DNA of 64,000 nt from Litchfieldella rifensis (GTDB lineage: Bacteria; Pseudomonadota; Gammaproteobacteria; Pseudomonadales; Halomonadaceae). The DNA is taken from positions 1 to 64,000 of the forward strand of contig NZ_JBHRUG010000023.1 in assembly GCF_042646605.1 (NCBI RefSeq), given 5' to 3'. Below, piece after piece: positions 32,407-41,644 of the stretch. The notes under the pieces are model-generated. The model made no database searches and was not told the origin of the DNA. It was given only the letters and a program-made list of their open reading frames with translations. How positions within the stretch are numbered: position 1 is the first letter of the stretch; each line of letters starts with the position of its first letter. The position numbers and the translations under genes are program-made.

Positions 32407-34125
32407 CTACCGCGCCACCAGCTTGCGCAAGTCCTTCAGCGAACGGGTATTGACCACATCGTCGGCCGTGACCCAGCCGCGGCGGGCTTGGTCGATGCCA
32501 TAGCGCATGAAGTCCAGGTGATGGGGCGTATGCGCATCCGTGCTGATGGCCAGCTTCACGCCCGCCTCGCAGGCCATCTTGCAGTAGACGTCGTCGAGGT
32601 CGAGCCGCTGCGGTTGCGCATTGACTTCCATGATGCATCCGTTCTCCCTGGCGTGGTCGATGAGCCGCTCCATGTCGATGGAATAGCCCTCTCGCGAGCC
32701 AAGCAGCCGGCCGGAGGGGTGGGCCAGGATGTTGAAGTAGGGGTTATCCATGGCCCGCATGACACGTGCCGTCTGCTTGTCGCGGGACAGCCGGAAGTGG
32801 CTATGTATGGAGCAGACCCGCAGGTCGAGTCGCTTGAGGATGGCGTCGGAGAGATCGAGACTGCCGTCCTCCAGGATGTCGACCTCGATCGACTTCAGCA
32901 GCGTGATGCCATCCAGTTCATCGTTAAGGGCCTCGATCTCGTCGACCTGCCTGGCCAGACGATCCTCATCCAGGCCGTTGGCCACACGCAATGCCTTCGA
33001 GTGGTCCGTGATGGCGAGATAGGACCAGCCGTGCTCCTTCGCCGCCGTGGCCATCTCGCGCAGGGTAGCGGCGCCGTCTGACGCCTTGGTGTGGTTATGC
33101 AGATTGCCCTTGATGTCATCCAACTCGATGAGTTCCGGCAATTTGCCGTCTCGCGCCGCCTCGATTTCTCCGCGCTCCTCGCGCAGTTCGGGCTCGATGT
33201 AGGGCAGGCCGACCTGCGAATAGACGTCGGCCTCGGTCTTGCCGGCGATCTGCGTATCGCCCTGGAAGACGCCATATTCGTTGATCTTGAACCCCCGCTC
33301 CAACCCCATCTTGCGCACCCGGATGTTGTGTCCTTTCGAACCGGTGAAATAGTGCAGAGCGGCGCCGAAACTGCTTGACGCCACCACGCGCAAGTCGACC
33401 TGCATGCCGCTCTTCAGGACCACGGTGGCACGCGTCCCCCCGTGGGAAATGACATCGCTGACGTCCTCGTAGTCGACGAAGCGCTGCATGACCGGCGAGT
33501 TCCTGGTACAAGAAACCAGGATATCCAGGTCGCCGACCGTGGCCTTCCTGCGGCGATAGCTGCCGGCAACCACGACCTCTTTCACGCCATCGACACGGCC
33601 GAGATAGTCGACCAGCGGTTCGGCGCGGCTCTCCGCCTCGCGCAGCAGGTGTCGCTTTTCGCCACTGCCACGGGTTTCCAGCTCGTGGAGGATGTTTTCC
33701 TCGGTCTTCTTGCCGAAGCCGGATAACTCGTGAAGCTGGCCGGCCTGGGCCGCCTTTTTCAGGCCTTCCACATCCTCCACCCCGAGGGCTTCGTGAAGCG
33801 CCTTGACCCGCTTCGGACCCAGCCCTGCGATGTCCTTGACCTCGGCGAGCCCCTTCGGCATCGCCTTCTTCAACTCGTCGAGCTGTGGAAACCTGCCGGT
33901 TTCCACGATGGTTTCGATCTTGCTGGCCAGGTCCTTGCCGATACCGGGCAACTCCGTGAGGTTCTCACCTGCGCTGACCATCTCGGTAACGCTGTGCGGA
34001 AGATCCCGCAGTGTGCGCGCAGCGTTGTGATAGGCACGTACACGGAAGGCGTTGGCACCTTCGATTTCCAGCAGATCGGCGAGTTCGTCGAACTGCTCGG
34101 CGATGTCTTGGTTGTGCACCGGCAT
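32407..34125 (-). CDS. polX: bacterial PolX: family X DNA polymerase / 3'-5' exonuclease
   Basis: 572 aa, the usual bacterial PolX size. The N-terminal helix-hairpin-helix region (LPGIGKDLASKI, IAGLGPKRVKAL) is followed by the nucleotidyltransferase core GSYRRRKATVGDLD, with metal-binding Asp199/Asp201 and a third Asp244 in MQVDLR. A C-terminal PHP domain has HNHTKASDG (from 343), ITDHS, CSIHSHF and DAHTPHH. In Bacillus and Deinococcus PolX acts in gap filling and base-excision repair. The start at 34125 follows GGAG. I regard this gene as uncommon in gammaproteobacteria. Confidence 0.93.
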   Translation of the reverse strand: MPVHNQDIAEQFDELADLLEIEGANAFRVRAYHNAARTLRDLPHSVTEMVSAGENLTELPGIGKDLASKIETIVETGRFPQLDELKKAMPKGLAEVKDIAGLGPKRVKALHEALGVEDVEGLKKAAQAGQLHELSGFGKKTEENILHELETRGSGEKRHLLREAESRAEPLVDYLGRVDGVKEVVVAGSYRRRKATVGDLDILVSCTRNSPVMQRFVDYEDVSDVISHGGTRATVVLKSGMQVDLRVVASSSFGAALHYFTGSKGHNIRVRKMGLERGFKINEYGVFQGDTQIAGKTEADVYSQVGLPYIEPELREERGEIEAARDGKLPELIELDDIKGNLHNHTKASDGAATLREMATAAKEHGWSYLAITDHSKALRVANGLDEDRLARQVDEIEALNDELDGITLLKSIEVDILEDGSLDLSDAILKRLDLRVCSIHSHFRLSRDKQTARVMRAMDNPYFNILAHPSGRLLGSREGYSIDMERLIDHARENGCIMEVNAQPQRLDLDDVYCKMACEAGVKLAISTDAHTPHHLDFMRYGIDQARRGWVTADDVVNTRSLKDLRKLVAR

Positions 34126-34297
34126 GCGACCACTCCTGCTTCCCCTGTGAAAAGCACGGCCGTCTCCAGGACCCCTCAACACTTGTGACAGCAGAGAGAT
34201 AGTCTTGCTCAATCATCGGTATGAAGAGAATCCAGCAGTCGCTTGCCTCATCATGGTTCACACTGATCACTATGACGATATCCTGACCAGAGAGCCC

Positions 34298-34726
34298 ATG
34301 ATGCAACGCCTCTCACTGGACAAGGCAGTGTTCGAGGTCCGTGACCTCGATGCCATGCAGCGCTTCTGCCAGGAGGTGCTGAATCTGGTACTGTTGCTGC
34401 GCACTCCGCGTGGCGCGACCTTCGAGCTGGGAGCCGATGAGTACGGTCACACCCAGGTACTGATGCTGCTGGCCGCCGAACGGCCTTCCCCTCCCCGGCG
34501 CATGACGCTGGAAGTCACCGATGAGGAATTCCCCGGCGTTTGCGAGCGCCTGCGTCGTCATGGCGCCACGCTGTTCGAGAGCGAGGGCAGCAGTGCACCG
34601 GGGTGTGCCTGGCGCGTCCTGCATTGCGAGATGCCCGAGGGGCACCATCTGCAAGTGATCAGCATCGACCCGCGGCGCTGCGCGCCCGCGAGCCTGCAGC
34701 TCACCACCCCCCATCGCCAGGCCTAG
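34298..34726 (+). CDS. VOC (glyoxalase/dioxygenase-like) family protein
   Basis: 142 aa. The fold pattern LDKAVFEVRDLDAMQRFCQEVLNL, and later a MPEGHHLQV strand, fit the vicinal-oxygen-chelate superfamily. The substrate is unknown. Two adjacent ATGs (34298 and 34301) follow GAGAG; an in-frame upstream ATG at 34205 is less likely. The last 4 bp overlap the end of the convergent small membrane-protein gene. Confidence 0.65.
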   Translation: MMQRLSLDKAVFEVRDLDAMQRFCQEVLNLVLLLRTPRGATFELGADEYGHTQVLMLLAAERPSPPRRMTLEVTDEEFPGVCERLRRHGATLFESEGSSAPGCAWRVLHCEMPEGHHLQVISIDPRRCAPASLQLTTPHRQA

Positions 34727-34968
34727 GAACCGTCCTCTTCTTGCCGAGCCGTTTGGCGAGCTGCCCAGGCCTTGCGCGCCTTGTTGCGCCGATAGAGGCG
34801 CACCAGGGCAATCCACAACGCAGCGGTCACCATCAATGCCAGCGTCAGCCCCTGCCAGGGCCGTGCGGCATCGGCCATCAGGGTTTCCAGCGTGATGATG
34901 GCGATGAATCCCAACGCCTGACTGGCAATGGCCAGGGCACGCAACACATCGAAAGCAGGCTTGGCCAT
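34723..34968 (-). CDS. small two-helix membrane protein, function unknown
   Basis: 81 aa with a GGGAG site before the ATG at 34968 (MAKPAFDVLR). Two hydrophobic segments (about 9-29 and 40-56) are followed by a charged, basic C-terminal tail (RLYRRNKARKAW). I do not recognise a family. It is convergent with the VOC gene and divergent from the TlpA-fusion gene. Confidence 0.65.
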   Translation of the reverse strand: MAKPAFDVLRALAIASQALGFIAIITLETLMADAARPWQGLTLALMVTAALWIALVRLYRRNKARKAWAARQTARQEEDGS

Positions 34969-35092
34969 GGTCGCTCCCGCAGCAGATGGGTGACAGCCTG
35001 TCATGGTGACATTAGGCTAGCGGAGATCGTGGCATTGTAACCCGATCAGCCTCGGACGCCGACCTTGGACCACTTGGAGCGACGACACCGTC

Positions 35093-35893
35093 ATGGATGC
35101 CATTGCCTTGGGCCCGGTATTGATTTCCCTGCCCCGCCTGTATGCCTTTGCCGCGGCGCTGCTGCTGCTGGTGTCCAGCCTGGTGCTGCTGGGCCTGTCG
35201 CGCCGCCAGCACATCCGCTGGTTCAACACTTTGCTGCTGGTGTGGCTACTGGGCGCCCGACTGGGGCATGTGCTGACCCACCTGGAGTCCTATGCGGGAG
35301 CGCCTCTGGACATCCTCAAGTTCTGGCAGCCCGGCTACCATGGCCTATGGGGGCTGCTGGCCGCAGCGATCTGGACCGCCTGGGCCTTTCGCGATCACGC
35401 GCTGCGACTGATCGGCGGTATCGCCCTGCTCGTGGGCAGCTCGGCCCTGTGGCTGGTCCTGGTCACACTGAACCCGGGCGGCAACGGCATGGCGCTGCGG
35501 GAATTGCCGGATCTGGCCCTGGAAGACCTCGACGGAAACCCTGTCAACCTGCAGACGCTGCCCGGCGAGCGCATTCTGATCAACCTGTGGGCTACCTGGT
35601 GCCCCCCCTGTCTGCGCGAGATGCCACTGCTCGCCGAAGCCGACGCGCGTGACGGCGTCACCGTGGTGGTCGCCAACCAGGGCGAGACGCTGCTCCAGGT
35701 GACCCGCTATCTCGACGAACAGGGGCTCGTGTTCCGTTATGCATTGCTCGACCCTCATCAGGAACTGATGGGGCGCATCGAGGCGCCGGGGTTGCCTACC
35801 ACCGTGTTATTCGACGCACAGGGCCGCGCGCTCGAGCGCCACGTCGGCGAACTGTCGCGTGCGCAACTGAAGGATTGGCTCGACGAGCGCTGA
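35093..35893 (+). CDS. Lgt-like membrane domain fused to a TlpA/DsbE-type thioredoxin
   Basis: 266 aa. Residues 1-125 form four hydrophobic segments with GARLGHVLTHLESY (54-67) and PLDILKFWQPGYHG (71-84), which align with the early part of prolipoprotein diacylglyceryl transferase. The Lgt signature with the catalytic Arg is absent. Residues 136-266 are a periplasmic thioredoxin fold with active site Cys170-Pro-Pro-Cys173 and cis-Pro in GLPTT. It is probably a membrane-anchored thiol reductase; the partner is unknown. GGAG precedes the ATG. Confidence 0.85.
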   Translation: MDAIALGPVLISLPRLYAFAAALLLLVSSLVLLGLSRRQHIRWFNTLLLVWLLGARLGHVLTHLESYAGAPLDILKFWQPGYHGLWGLLAAAIWTAWAFRDHALRLIGGIALLVGSSALWLVLVTLNPGGNGMALRELPDLALEDLDGNPVNLQTLPGERILINLWATWCPPCLREMPLLAEADARDGVTVVVANQGETLLQVTRYLDEQGLVFRYALLDPHQELMGRIEAPGLPTTVLFDAQGRALERHVGELSRAQLKDWLDER

Positions 35894-36043
35894 CCTGCGC
35901 CGCAGATAATTCCGTCCAGCGCCTTAAGCAGCGCGACACTTTCCGGTACCATACCGCGCCCCTGCCGACGCACGGGTCGTGCGACCCGCGTGCGAACGGC
36001 CATCGACGACTTGCGCAGCATCTTGTAGAGCATCCGAGGCATC

Positions 36044-38989
36044 ATGAGCGAATTTTCTCCCGGCCAGCGCTGGATCAGCGACGGCGAAGCCGAGCTGGGC
36101 CTGGGTACCATCCTGAACTGCGATTTCCGCACCGTGACCGTGCTGTTCGGCGCCAGCCAGGAAACCCGCACCTACAGCGTCCGCCAGCCCCCCCTGACCC
36201 GCGTGGCCTTCGGCAACGGCGACCGCATCCAGTCCGCCGAGGGCTGGCAGATGACCATCGATGACAGCAAGGAGGTCGACGGTCTGATCGTTTATATCGG
36301 TGAAGACGACCAAGGCCGGGTCCGTGAACTGCCCGAGGCCCGCCTGGCTGATAGCATGCAGTTCGACCAGGCCCGCGATCGCCTGCTGACCGGCCAGGTC
36401 GATCGCAACGACTGGTTCGACCTGCGCTTTCGCACGCTGCATCACCACCACCGTATCGAACAGAACCCGGCACTCGGCCTGGCCGGGCCCAAGATCGACC
36501 TGATTCCCCACCAGTTGTACATCGCCGACGAAGTTGCCGGCCGCCATGCGCCGCGGGTTCTGCTGGCCGATGAAGTCGGGCTGGGCAAGACCATCGAGGC
36601 GGGGCTGATCCTGCATCGCCTGCTGCTGACCGGGCGGGCCGAGCGGGCGCTGATCCTGGTGCCCGATAGCCTGACCCACCAGTGGCTGGTGGAGTTGCTG
36701 CGTCGTTTCGCGCTCGAGGTCACCCTGCTCGATGAACACCAGAGCCAGGCCCATGGCGATGCCAACCCCTTCGACAGCGGCCAGTTGATCCTGGCCAGCC
36801 AGCGGTGGCTGTTTGCCAATCCCCATCGTCAGGCCCAGGCCGAAGCCTGCGATTGGGACCTGTTGATCGTCGACGAGGCCCATCACCTGGATTGGACACC
36901 CCAGGTCAGCGGCCCCGGCTATGCCTGCGTGGAACGCCTGGCGGCGTCTGTCCCCGGCATCCTGTTGTTGACCGCGACGCCCGAACAGATGGGCATGGCA
37001 AGCCACTTCGCGCGCCTGCGCCTGCTCGATCCGGACCGTTACCAGAGCCTCGAACGCTTCAAGGCCGAAGAACAAGGTTATGTACGGGTCGCAGAGGCCA
37101 TCGATGCCCTGGAGCGACTGCCCGCCACTGGCCAGGGTGGTGCCGCCGATCGCGACAGCGTCGGCGCGGTGATCGACGACCCCGACAGTGAAGCGCTGCT
37201 CGACACCCTGAGCAACCCCGAAAGCAGCGAGGCACAACGGGAAGCGGTACGTACCCAGCTTCGCGAACAATTGCTCGACCGCCACGGCACCGGTCGCGTT
37301 ATGTTCCGCAACAGCCGCCGTCATGTCGGCGGGTTTCCCGAGCGTCACCTGCACATCGCACCGCTGGAGCTTCCCTCGTCCTACCGTCGGGTACTGCGTC
37401 GACTGGCACGCGACGAGGACTATCTCGACGAGTTGCTGATCGAAACCGGCCTCGATCACCCGGACGCGGTGCTGTACCTGGATGCCATGTACCGCGCCCT
37501 GCCCGAAGACCCGCTGAACTCCGAACCCTGGTGGCAGTTCGATCCACGCGTGACCTGGCTGCTGGAGCGCCTCACCGAGGCCGGCCATGACAAGGTGCTG
37601 GTGATCGCCCACGATCGCGAGACTGCCATCGGCCTCGCCGAAGGCCTTCGGGTGCTGGGTGGGGTGCATGCGCCGGTGTTCCATGAGGGCCTGTCGCTGG
37701 TCGAGCGCGACCGCGCCGCGGCCGCCTTCGCCGACCTCGAGGACGGCAGCCAGGTGATGGTGTGCTCGGAGATCGGTTCCGAAGGACGCAACTTCCAGTT
37801 CTGCCGCCACCTGGTGATGTTCGATCTGCCGCTGCACCCCGACCAGCTCGAACAGCGTATCGGCCGCCTCGACCGTATCGGCCAGCAGCATGCCATCGAG
37901 CTGCATGTCCCGGTGTTCGCCGACAGCCCCGGTGCCAAACTGCTGCGCTGGTACGACGAGGGCATGGATGCCTTCAGTGCCCCCCATGGCATCGGCAACG
38001 AGCTCTACGACGCCTTCGGCGACGCCCTCGCCGATGCCCTGATCGATGGCGAGGGGCTCGACGAGATCATCAGCGAGACACGCGCCCTGTTCGATACCCG
38101 GCTCGAGGAGCGTGATGCCGGTCGCAATCGCCTGCTGGAGCTCAACGCCTGTCGCCACGAGCGGGCGGACGCGGTGGCCAATGCGATCCGCGAGTTCGAC
38201 GATGACCCGGCACTGCCGCGCTATCTCGACCAGGCACTGGACATCTTCGGTGTCGACAGCCAGGACCTCGGCGAAGCCCTCCTGCACCTGCAAGCCGGGC
38301 CGCAGATGCTCGACGGCCTGCCGGGACTGGTAAAGGGTGAGGAGGGCTTCACGGCGACCCTGTCCCGGGCCCGCGCGCTGGCGCGTGACGACGTGCAGCG
38401 GCTGTCCTGGGAGCATCCGCTGCTGCGCGAGATGATGGGGCGCATCCTGACCGGCACCATGGGCAATACCGCCCTGGCCCTGCTGCGGCACCCGGCGATT
38501 CCCGCCGGACGGCTCATGACCGAGCTGGTGTTCCGTACCCACTGCCCGGCGCCCAAGCGACTGCACCTCGACCGCTTCCTGCCCGCCACGGCGGTACGGG
38601 TGTTGCTCGACGAGTCGGGCGCCAACCTTTCCGGCAAGGTCTCCTTCGGCGGGCTGTCGAAGAACCTGCAGAAGGTCAAGAAGGCCGTGGCCCGCGATCT
38701 GATCAAGAGCCGTCACGACCAACTGCGCGAGCTGCTGAGCGCGGGTGAAGCGGAAGCGGAACGGGAGCTACCGAGCATCGTCGAGGCCGCCCAGCACCGC
38801 ATGCGCAAGACGCTGGACAATGAGCTGGCACGCCTGCAGGCGCTCTCGAGGCACAATCCGGCGGTGCGTGATGACGAACTGCAGGCGCTGCGTGACGAAC
38901 GCGCCGCTCTCGACGCGGCCATCGAAGGCACCCGCTTGCGCCTCGACGCGGTGCGGGTGATCGTTACGGTGGATCACGAGGACGCCTAG
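36044..38989 (+). CDS. rapA: RNA polymerase-associated ATPase RapA (HepA)
   Basis: 981 aa (E. coli 968), SWI2/SNF2-family ATPase that recycles RNA polymerase. N-terminal tandem Tudor-like domains (from SPGQRWISDGEAELGLG) are followed by Walker A ADEVGLGKTIEAG near 175 and DEAH. The helicase C-terminal half has GSEGRNFQF and QRIGRLDRIGQ, followed by the RapA C-terminal domain. The ATG follows GAGGCATC. The stop overlaps that of the convergent epimerase gene by 4 bp. Confidence 0.96.
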   Translation: MSEFSPGQRWISDGEAELGLGTILNCDFRTVTVLFGASQETRTYSVRQPPLTRVAFGNGDRIQSAEGWQMTIDDSKEVDGLIVYIGEDDQGRVRELPEARLADSMQFDQARDRLLTGQVDRNDWFDLRFRTLHHHHRIEQNPALGLAGPKIDLIPHQLYIADEVAGRHAPRVLLADEVGLGKTIEAGLILHRLLLTGRAERALILVPDSLTHQWLVELLRRFALEVTLLDEHQSQAHGDANPFDSGQLILASQRWLFANPHRQAQAEACDWDLLIVDEAHHLDWTPQVSGPGYACVERLAASVPGILLLTATPEQMGMASHFARLRLLDPDRYQSLERFKAEEQGYVRVAEAIDALERLPATGQGGAADRDSVGAVIDDPDSEALLDTLSNPESSEAQREAVRTQLREQLLDRHGTGRVMFRNSRRHVGGFPERHLHIAPLELPSSYRRVLRRLARDEDYLDELLIETGLDHPDAVLYLDAMYRALPEDPLNSEPWWQFDPRVTWLLERLTEAGHDKVLVIAHDRETAIGLAEGLRVLGGVHAPVFHEGLSLVERDRAAAAFADLEDGSQVMVCSEIGSEGRNFQFCRHLVMFDLPLHPDQLEQRIGRLDRIGQQHAIELHVPVFADSPGAKLLRWYDEGMDAFSAPHGIGNELYDAFGDALADALIDGEGLDEIISETRALFDTRLEERDAGRNRLLELNACRHERADAVANAIREFDDDPALPRYLDQALDIFGVDSQDLGEALLHLQAGPQMLDGLPGLVKGEEGFTATLSRARALARDDVQRLSWEHPLLREMMGRILTGTMGNTALALLRHPAIPAGRLMTELVFRTHCPAPKRLHLDRFLPATAVRVLLDESGANLSGKVSFGGLSKNLQKVKKAVARDLIKSRHDQLRELLSAGEAEAERELPSIVEAAQHRMRKTLDNELARLQALSRHNPAVRDDELQALRDERAALDAAIEGTRLRLDAVRVIVTVDHEDA

Positions 38990-39879
38990 CCCAGGATGTC
39001 GGCCAGCGCGGTATCGAGGGTCGGGTAGCGAAACTCGAACCCGGCCGCCTTCAGGCGCGCCGGGCGCATGTCGGCGCCGGTCAGCAATAGCCGCGACATC
39101 TCGCCGAACCCGGCCTTGAGCACCACGGCCGGAATCGGGAGGAGCGCCGGGCGTTTCAAGCGCCTCGCCAGCAGACGGGCAAACTCGGCATTGGTCACTG
39201 GATGCGGCGCCGAGCCATTGAAGGGGCCACGCAAGTCATCGCGCTCGAGCAGGAACTCGATGATGCGCACCAGATCCTCGCGATGCACCCAGGGCATGTA
39301 CTGACGTCCACTGCCGAAGCGCCCGCCCAACCCGAGCTTGAAGGGCGGCAGCATCTTGGCCAGGCTACCGCCGCCCCGCTCAAGTACCAATCCGATCCTG
39401 ACCAGCGCGACCCGCACGCCATATTCCTCGGCCTCTCGCGCCGTCGTTTCCCAGCGCTCGCAGAGCCGATGGGCAAATTCATCGTGGGGCGAGGTGTCCT
39501 CGGTGACCTCGCGGTCGCCCTGGTCGCCGTAATAGCCCATGGCCGAACCCGACACCATCACCGACGGTGGTGTGTCGAGGTACTGACAGAGCATCACCAG
39601 GTCGCGGGTGATATCGACCCGGGAGTCGATCAGCCGCAGCTTCTGCTCATCGCTCCAGCGCTTGTCGGCGATTGGCTCACCGGCCAGGTTGACGATCGCT
39701 TGCGGCCGAGCGTCGGTGAAATCCAGTACCGAGGTTCGAATATCGGTCCCGGCCGGCAAAACCCGTCGCTTCCTCTCCGGGTCGCGGGATACCACCAGCA
39801 ACGAATGCCCCGCTTCGGCCAGGCGCTTGCACAATCGGCGCCCGACGAAACCACTGCCTCCCGTGATCAAGATGCGCAT
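38986..39879 (-). CDS. TIGR01777/YfcH-family NAD-dependent epimerase-like protein
   Basis: 297 aa, extended-SDR fold. The N-terminal motif ITGGSGFVGRRLCKRLAEAG binds NAD(P), and the family stretches VNLAGEPIADKRWS and SAMGYYGDQGD are clear. A C-terminal DUF1731 region follows (PALLPIPAVVLKAGFGEMS). The catalytic Tyr region is YYG rather than the canonical YxxxK, as usual for this family. The function is unknown; in some bacteria this family sits in light-regulated LitR loci. Confidence 0.88.
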   Translation of the reverse strand: MRILITGGSGFVGRRLCKRLAEAGHSLLVVSRDPERKRRVLPAGTDIRTSVLDFTDARPQAIVNLAGEPIADKRWSDEQKLRLIDSRVDITRDLVMLCQYLDTPPSVMVSGSAMGYYGDQGDREVTEDTSPHDEFAHRLCERWETTAREAEEYGVRVALVRIGLVLERGGGSLAKMLPPFKLGLGGRFGSGRQYMPWVHREDLVRIIEFLLERDDLRGPFNGSAPHPVTNAEFARLLARRLKRPALLPIPAVVLKAGFGEMSRLLLTGADMRPARLKAAGFEFRYPTLDTALADILG

Positions 39880-40130
39880 GCTGGTTCCCTCCGCTATCGC
39901 TAGTGGCTCTCCGCAATGCCGGGCTCCCTACGCTCGCGAGGAGATACGGCCGGCGGGCATTGCGCCACGACGAGTTATACAGCGCTTATACGCTTCTGGT
40001 AGTCTAGACGACAGCCCATACCGACGCTCAGGATGGCTTTCTCACCGGCGCAAGGCCATGCGCCTCGGCACCGGACTGCCGATGGAGACCATCCTCGAGG
40101 CCGGAGTTTACCCACGGAGGAGACCGCATC

Positions 40131-40502
40131 ATGCCTCATGCGTTGATTCTGCTCGCCCACGGTTCCCGCGACCCACACTGGCGCGCCCCCTTCGACCAAT
40201 TGGCGGCCTCCTTGGCGCAACGCTCGCCGACACCGTTGCGCCTGGCTTACATGGAGCTTTGCGAGCCCTCCCTCGAAACCACCGTTGCCGAACTGCAGGC
40301 AAAGGGCACGACGCAAGCCGATATTCTCCCGCTGTTCTTTGCCGCCGGCCGCCACCTGCGTGAGGATGTCCCCGGGCAGATCGAGGCCTTGCACCGAGCA
40401 CATCCGGGTATCGACCTGACCCTGCTGGCCCCGGTGGGCGAGCATCCGGCCTTCGTCGAGGCACTAGCCAACATCATCGATGAACGCGCGCAGCATACAT
40501 GA
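40131..40502 (+). CDS. CbiX/SirB-family chelatase-like protein
   Basis: 123 aa. LILLAHGSRDPHW carries the metal-binding His, and PLFFAAGRHLREDVPGQIE the second His. It is a single-domain CbiX(S)-type protein, which inserts Co2+ or Fe2+ into sirohydrochlorin or related tetrapyrroles. No cobalamin operon is nearby, so the true substrate is not shown. The ribosome-binding site is GGAGGA. The 251-bp gap upstream (39880-40130) shows no other gene. Confidence 0.85.
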   Translation: MPHALILLAHGSRDPHWRAPFDQLAASLAQRSPTPLRLAYMELCEPSLETTVAELQAKGTTQADILPLFFAAGRHLREDVPGQIEALHRAHPGIDLTLLAPVGEHPAFVEALANIIDERAQHT

Positions 40503-40532
40503 CGCCGTCCGAGCCGGCGGGTGTTACTAAAT

Positions 40533-40556
40533 TGTACAAAAGGTTTGCCTTGTACA
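40533..40556 (+). promoter_or_regulatory. candidate LitR/PplR operator upstream of the MerR-type gene
   Basis: TGTACA (40533-40538), exactly 12 bp, TGTACA (40551-40556). Flanking bases extend it to an inverted repeat TTGTACAA...TTGTACAA. This matches the consensus T(G/A)TACA-N12-TGTA(C/T)A that I recall for class II LitR proteins (PplR1) of Pseudomonas putida. A -10-like TACAAT (40553-40558) overlaps the right half, suggesting autoregulation. Confidence 0.75.
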
Positions 40557-40657
40557 ATATTCTGTCCCATCCTGATACTTGACGACGCCGCGCCGGACGA
40601 CCTGACAGACAATCGACGCTGCCCGCTTCCCGCCGAATCATCATCAAGAGGCTTCAA

Positions 40658-41575
40658 GTGCGCATGAGTGACAAGGCGACTCATCCGGCCGATGCACCGC
40701 TTTACCCGATACGCGAGGTTTCGCGGCTGACCGGCGTCAATTCGGTGACCTTGCGCGCCTGGGAGCGTCGTTACGGCCTGATTCGCCCACAGCGCACCCC
40801 CAAGGGCCACCGGCTCTATGCCCGTGACGATATCGAACGCATCGAGCGTATCCTGCAATGGCTGAATCGCGGCGTCCCTGTCAGCCAGGTTCGTGAACTG
40901 CTCGACCAGCCACGCACGGTCGAGGTCCCTGAGCCCGTTGCCGGCGACTGGCCAAACCAGCGCCGGCACCTGGTTGCCGCGATAGAGGCCCTGGACCTGT
41001 CGCAACTGGAAACCCTGTTCAATCAGTGCATGGCCCTGTATCCGGTGACCACCTGTCTGACCGAACTGTTCAAACCCATGGTCGACGAACTCGAGGAGCG
41101 CTGGGACGACCAGCTCGGCGCCACCCTGCAACGTCGGACCCTGGAAGCCTTCCTGCGGACCCGCATCGGCATTCGCCTCTATCATGCCAACCTGGCGAGC
41201 CATGGCCCCACGCTACTGATCGGCCGCCTGCCCGAGGATCAGGGAACCCTGTGGGACCTGATGATCGCCCTGGCGGCATCCCAGGAGGGCTACCGGGTGC
41301 AGTTGTTCGACGCCCCGCTGCCCTTCAGCGAACTGCCATTGGCCGTGGAACGCTTCAAGGCTGCCGCCCTGCTGCTGTGCAGTGGCCAGGCCCAACGAGC
41401 CGATGTGATCCGCCGCCAGCTACCACGCCTGGCCGAACAACTCGAGGTGCCCTTGGGTCTGTACGGACCGGTGGCGCGAATCCGCCAGAACGATCTGCAG
41501 GACAGCCGTGTCACGGTATTGGGCGACGACCCGCCACAGGCTATCGCCAGGCTCAAGGCGCTGATCGACGCCTGA
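40658..41575 (+). CDS. MerR-family regulator of class II LitR/PplR type (no B12 ligand residues)
   Basis: 305 aa. The N-terminal MerR winged helix (16-70: YPIREVSRLTGVNSVTLRAW, then RRYGLIRPQRTPKGHRLY) is followed by a four-helix region and a Rossmann-like domain laid out as in CarH/LitR photoreceptors. The residues that bind adenosylcobalamin are missing: the Glu-His pair is replaced (ATLQRRTLE), and the axial-His ExxH motif is absent (LPEDQGTLWD). This fits class II LitR, which control light-responsive genes in partnership with other sensors. Its own upstream region holds a perfect candidate operator. Confidence 0.8.
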   Translation: MRMSDKATHPADAPLYPIREVSRLTGVNSVTLRAWERRYGLIRPQRTPKGHRLYARDDIERIERILQWLNRGVPVSQVRELLDQPRTVEVPEPVAGDWPNQRRHLVAAIEALDLSQLETLFNQCMALYPVTTCLTELFKPMVDELEERWDDQLGATLQRRTLEAFLRTRIGIRLYHANLASHGPTLLIGRLPEDQGTLWDLMIALAASQEGYRVQLFDAPLPFSELPLAVERFKAAALLLCSGQAQRADVIRRQLPRLAEQLEVPLGLYGPVARIRQNDLQDSRVTVLGDDPPQAIARLKALIDA

Positions 41576-41644
41576 AGAAACGCCGCGACTCCCGGGTTGG
41601 CAGGGGATCGCGGGACCCGCGCCCCCAGACAACGCCGCCGGCAC

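Noticed and set aside
40058..40130. Short ORF (MRLGTGLPMETILEAG) just before the CbiX-like gene
   Set aside because: It has no ribosome-binding site, and its frame continues out of register through the CbiX-like gene; I know no family for it.
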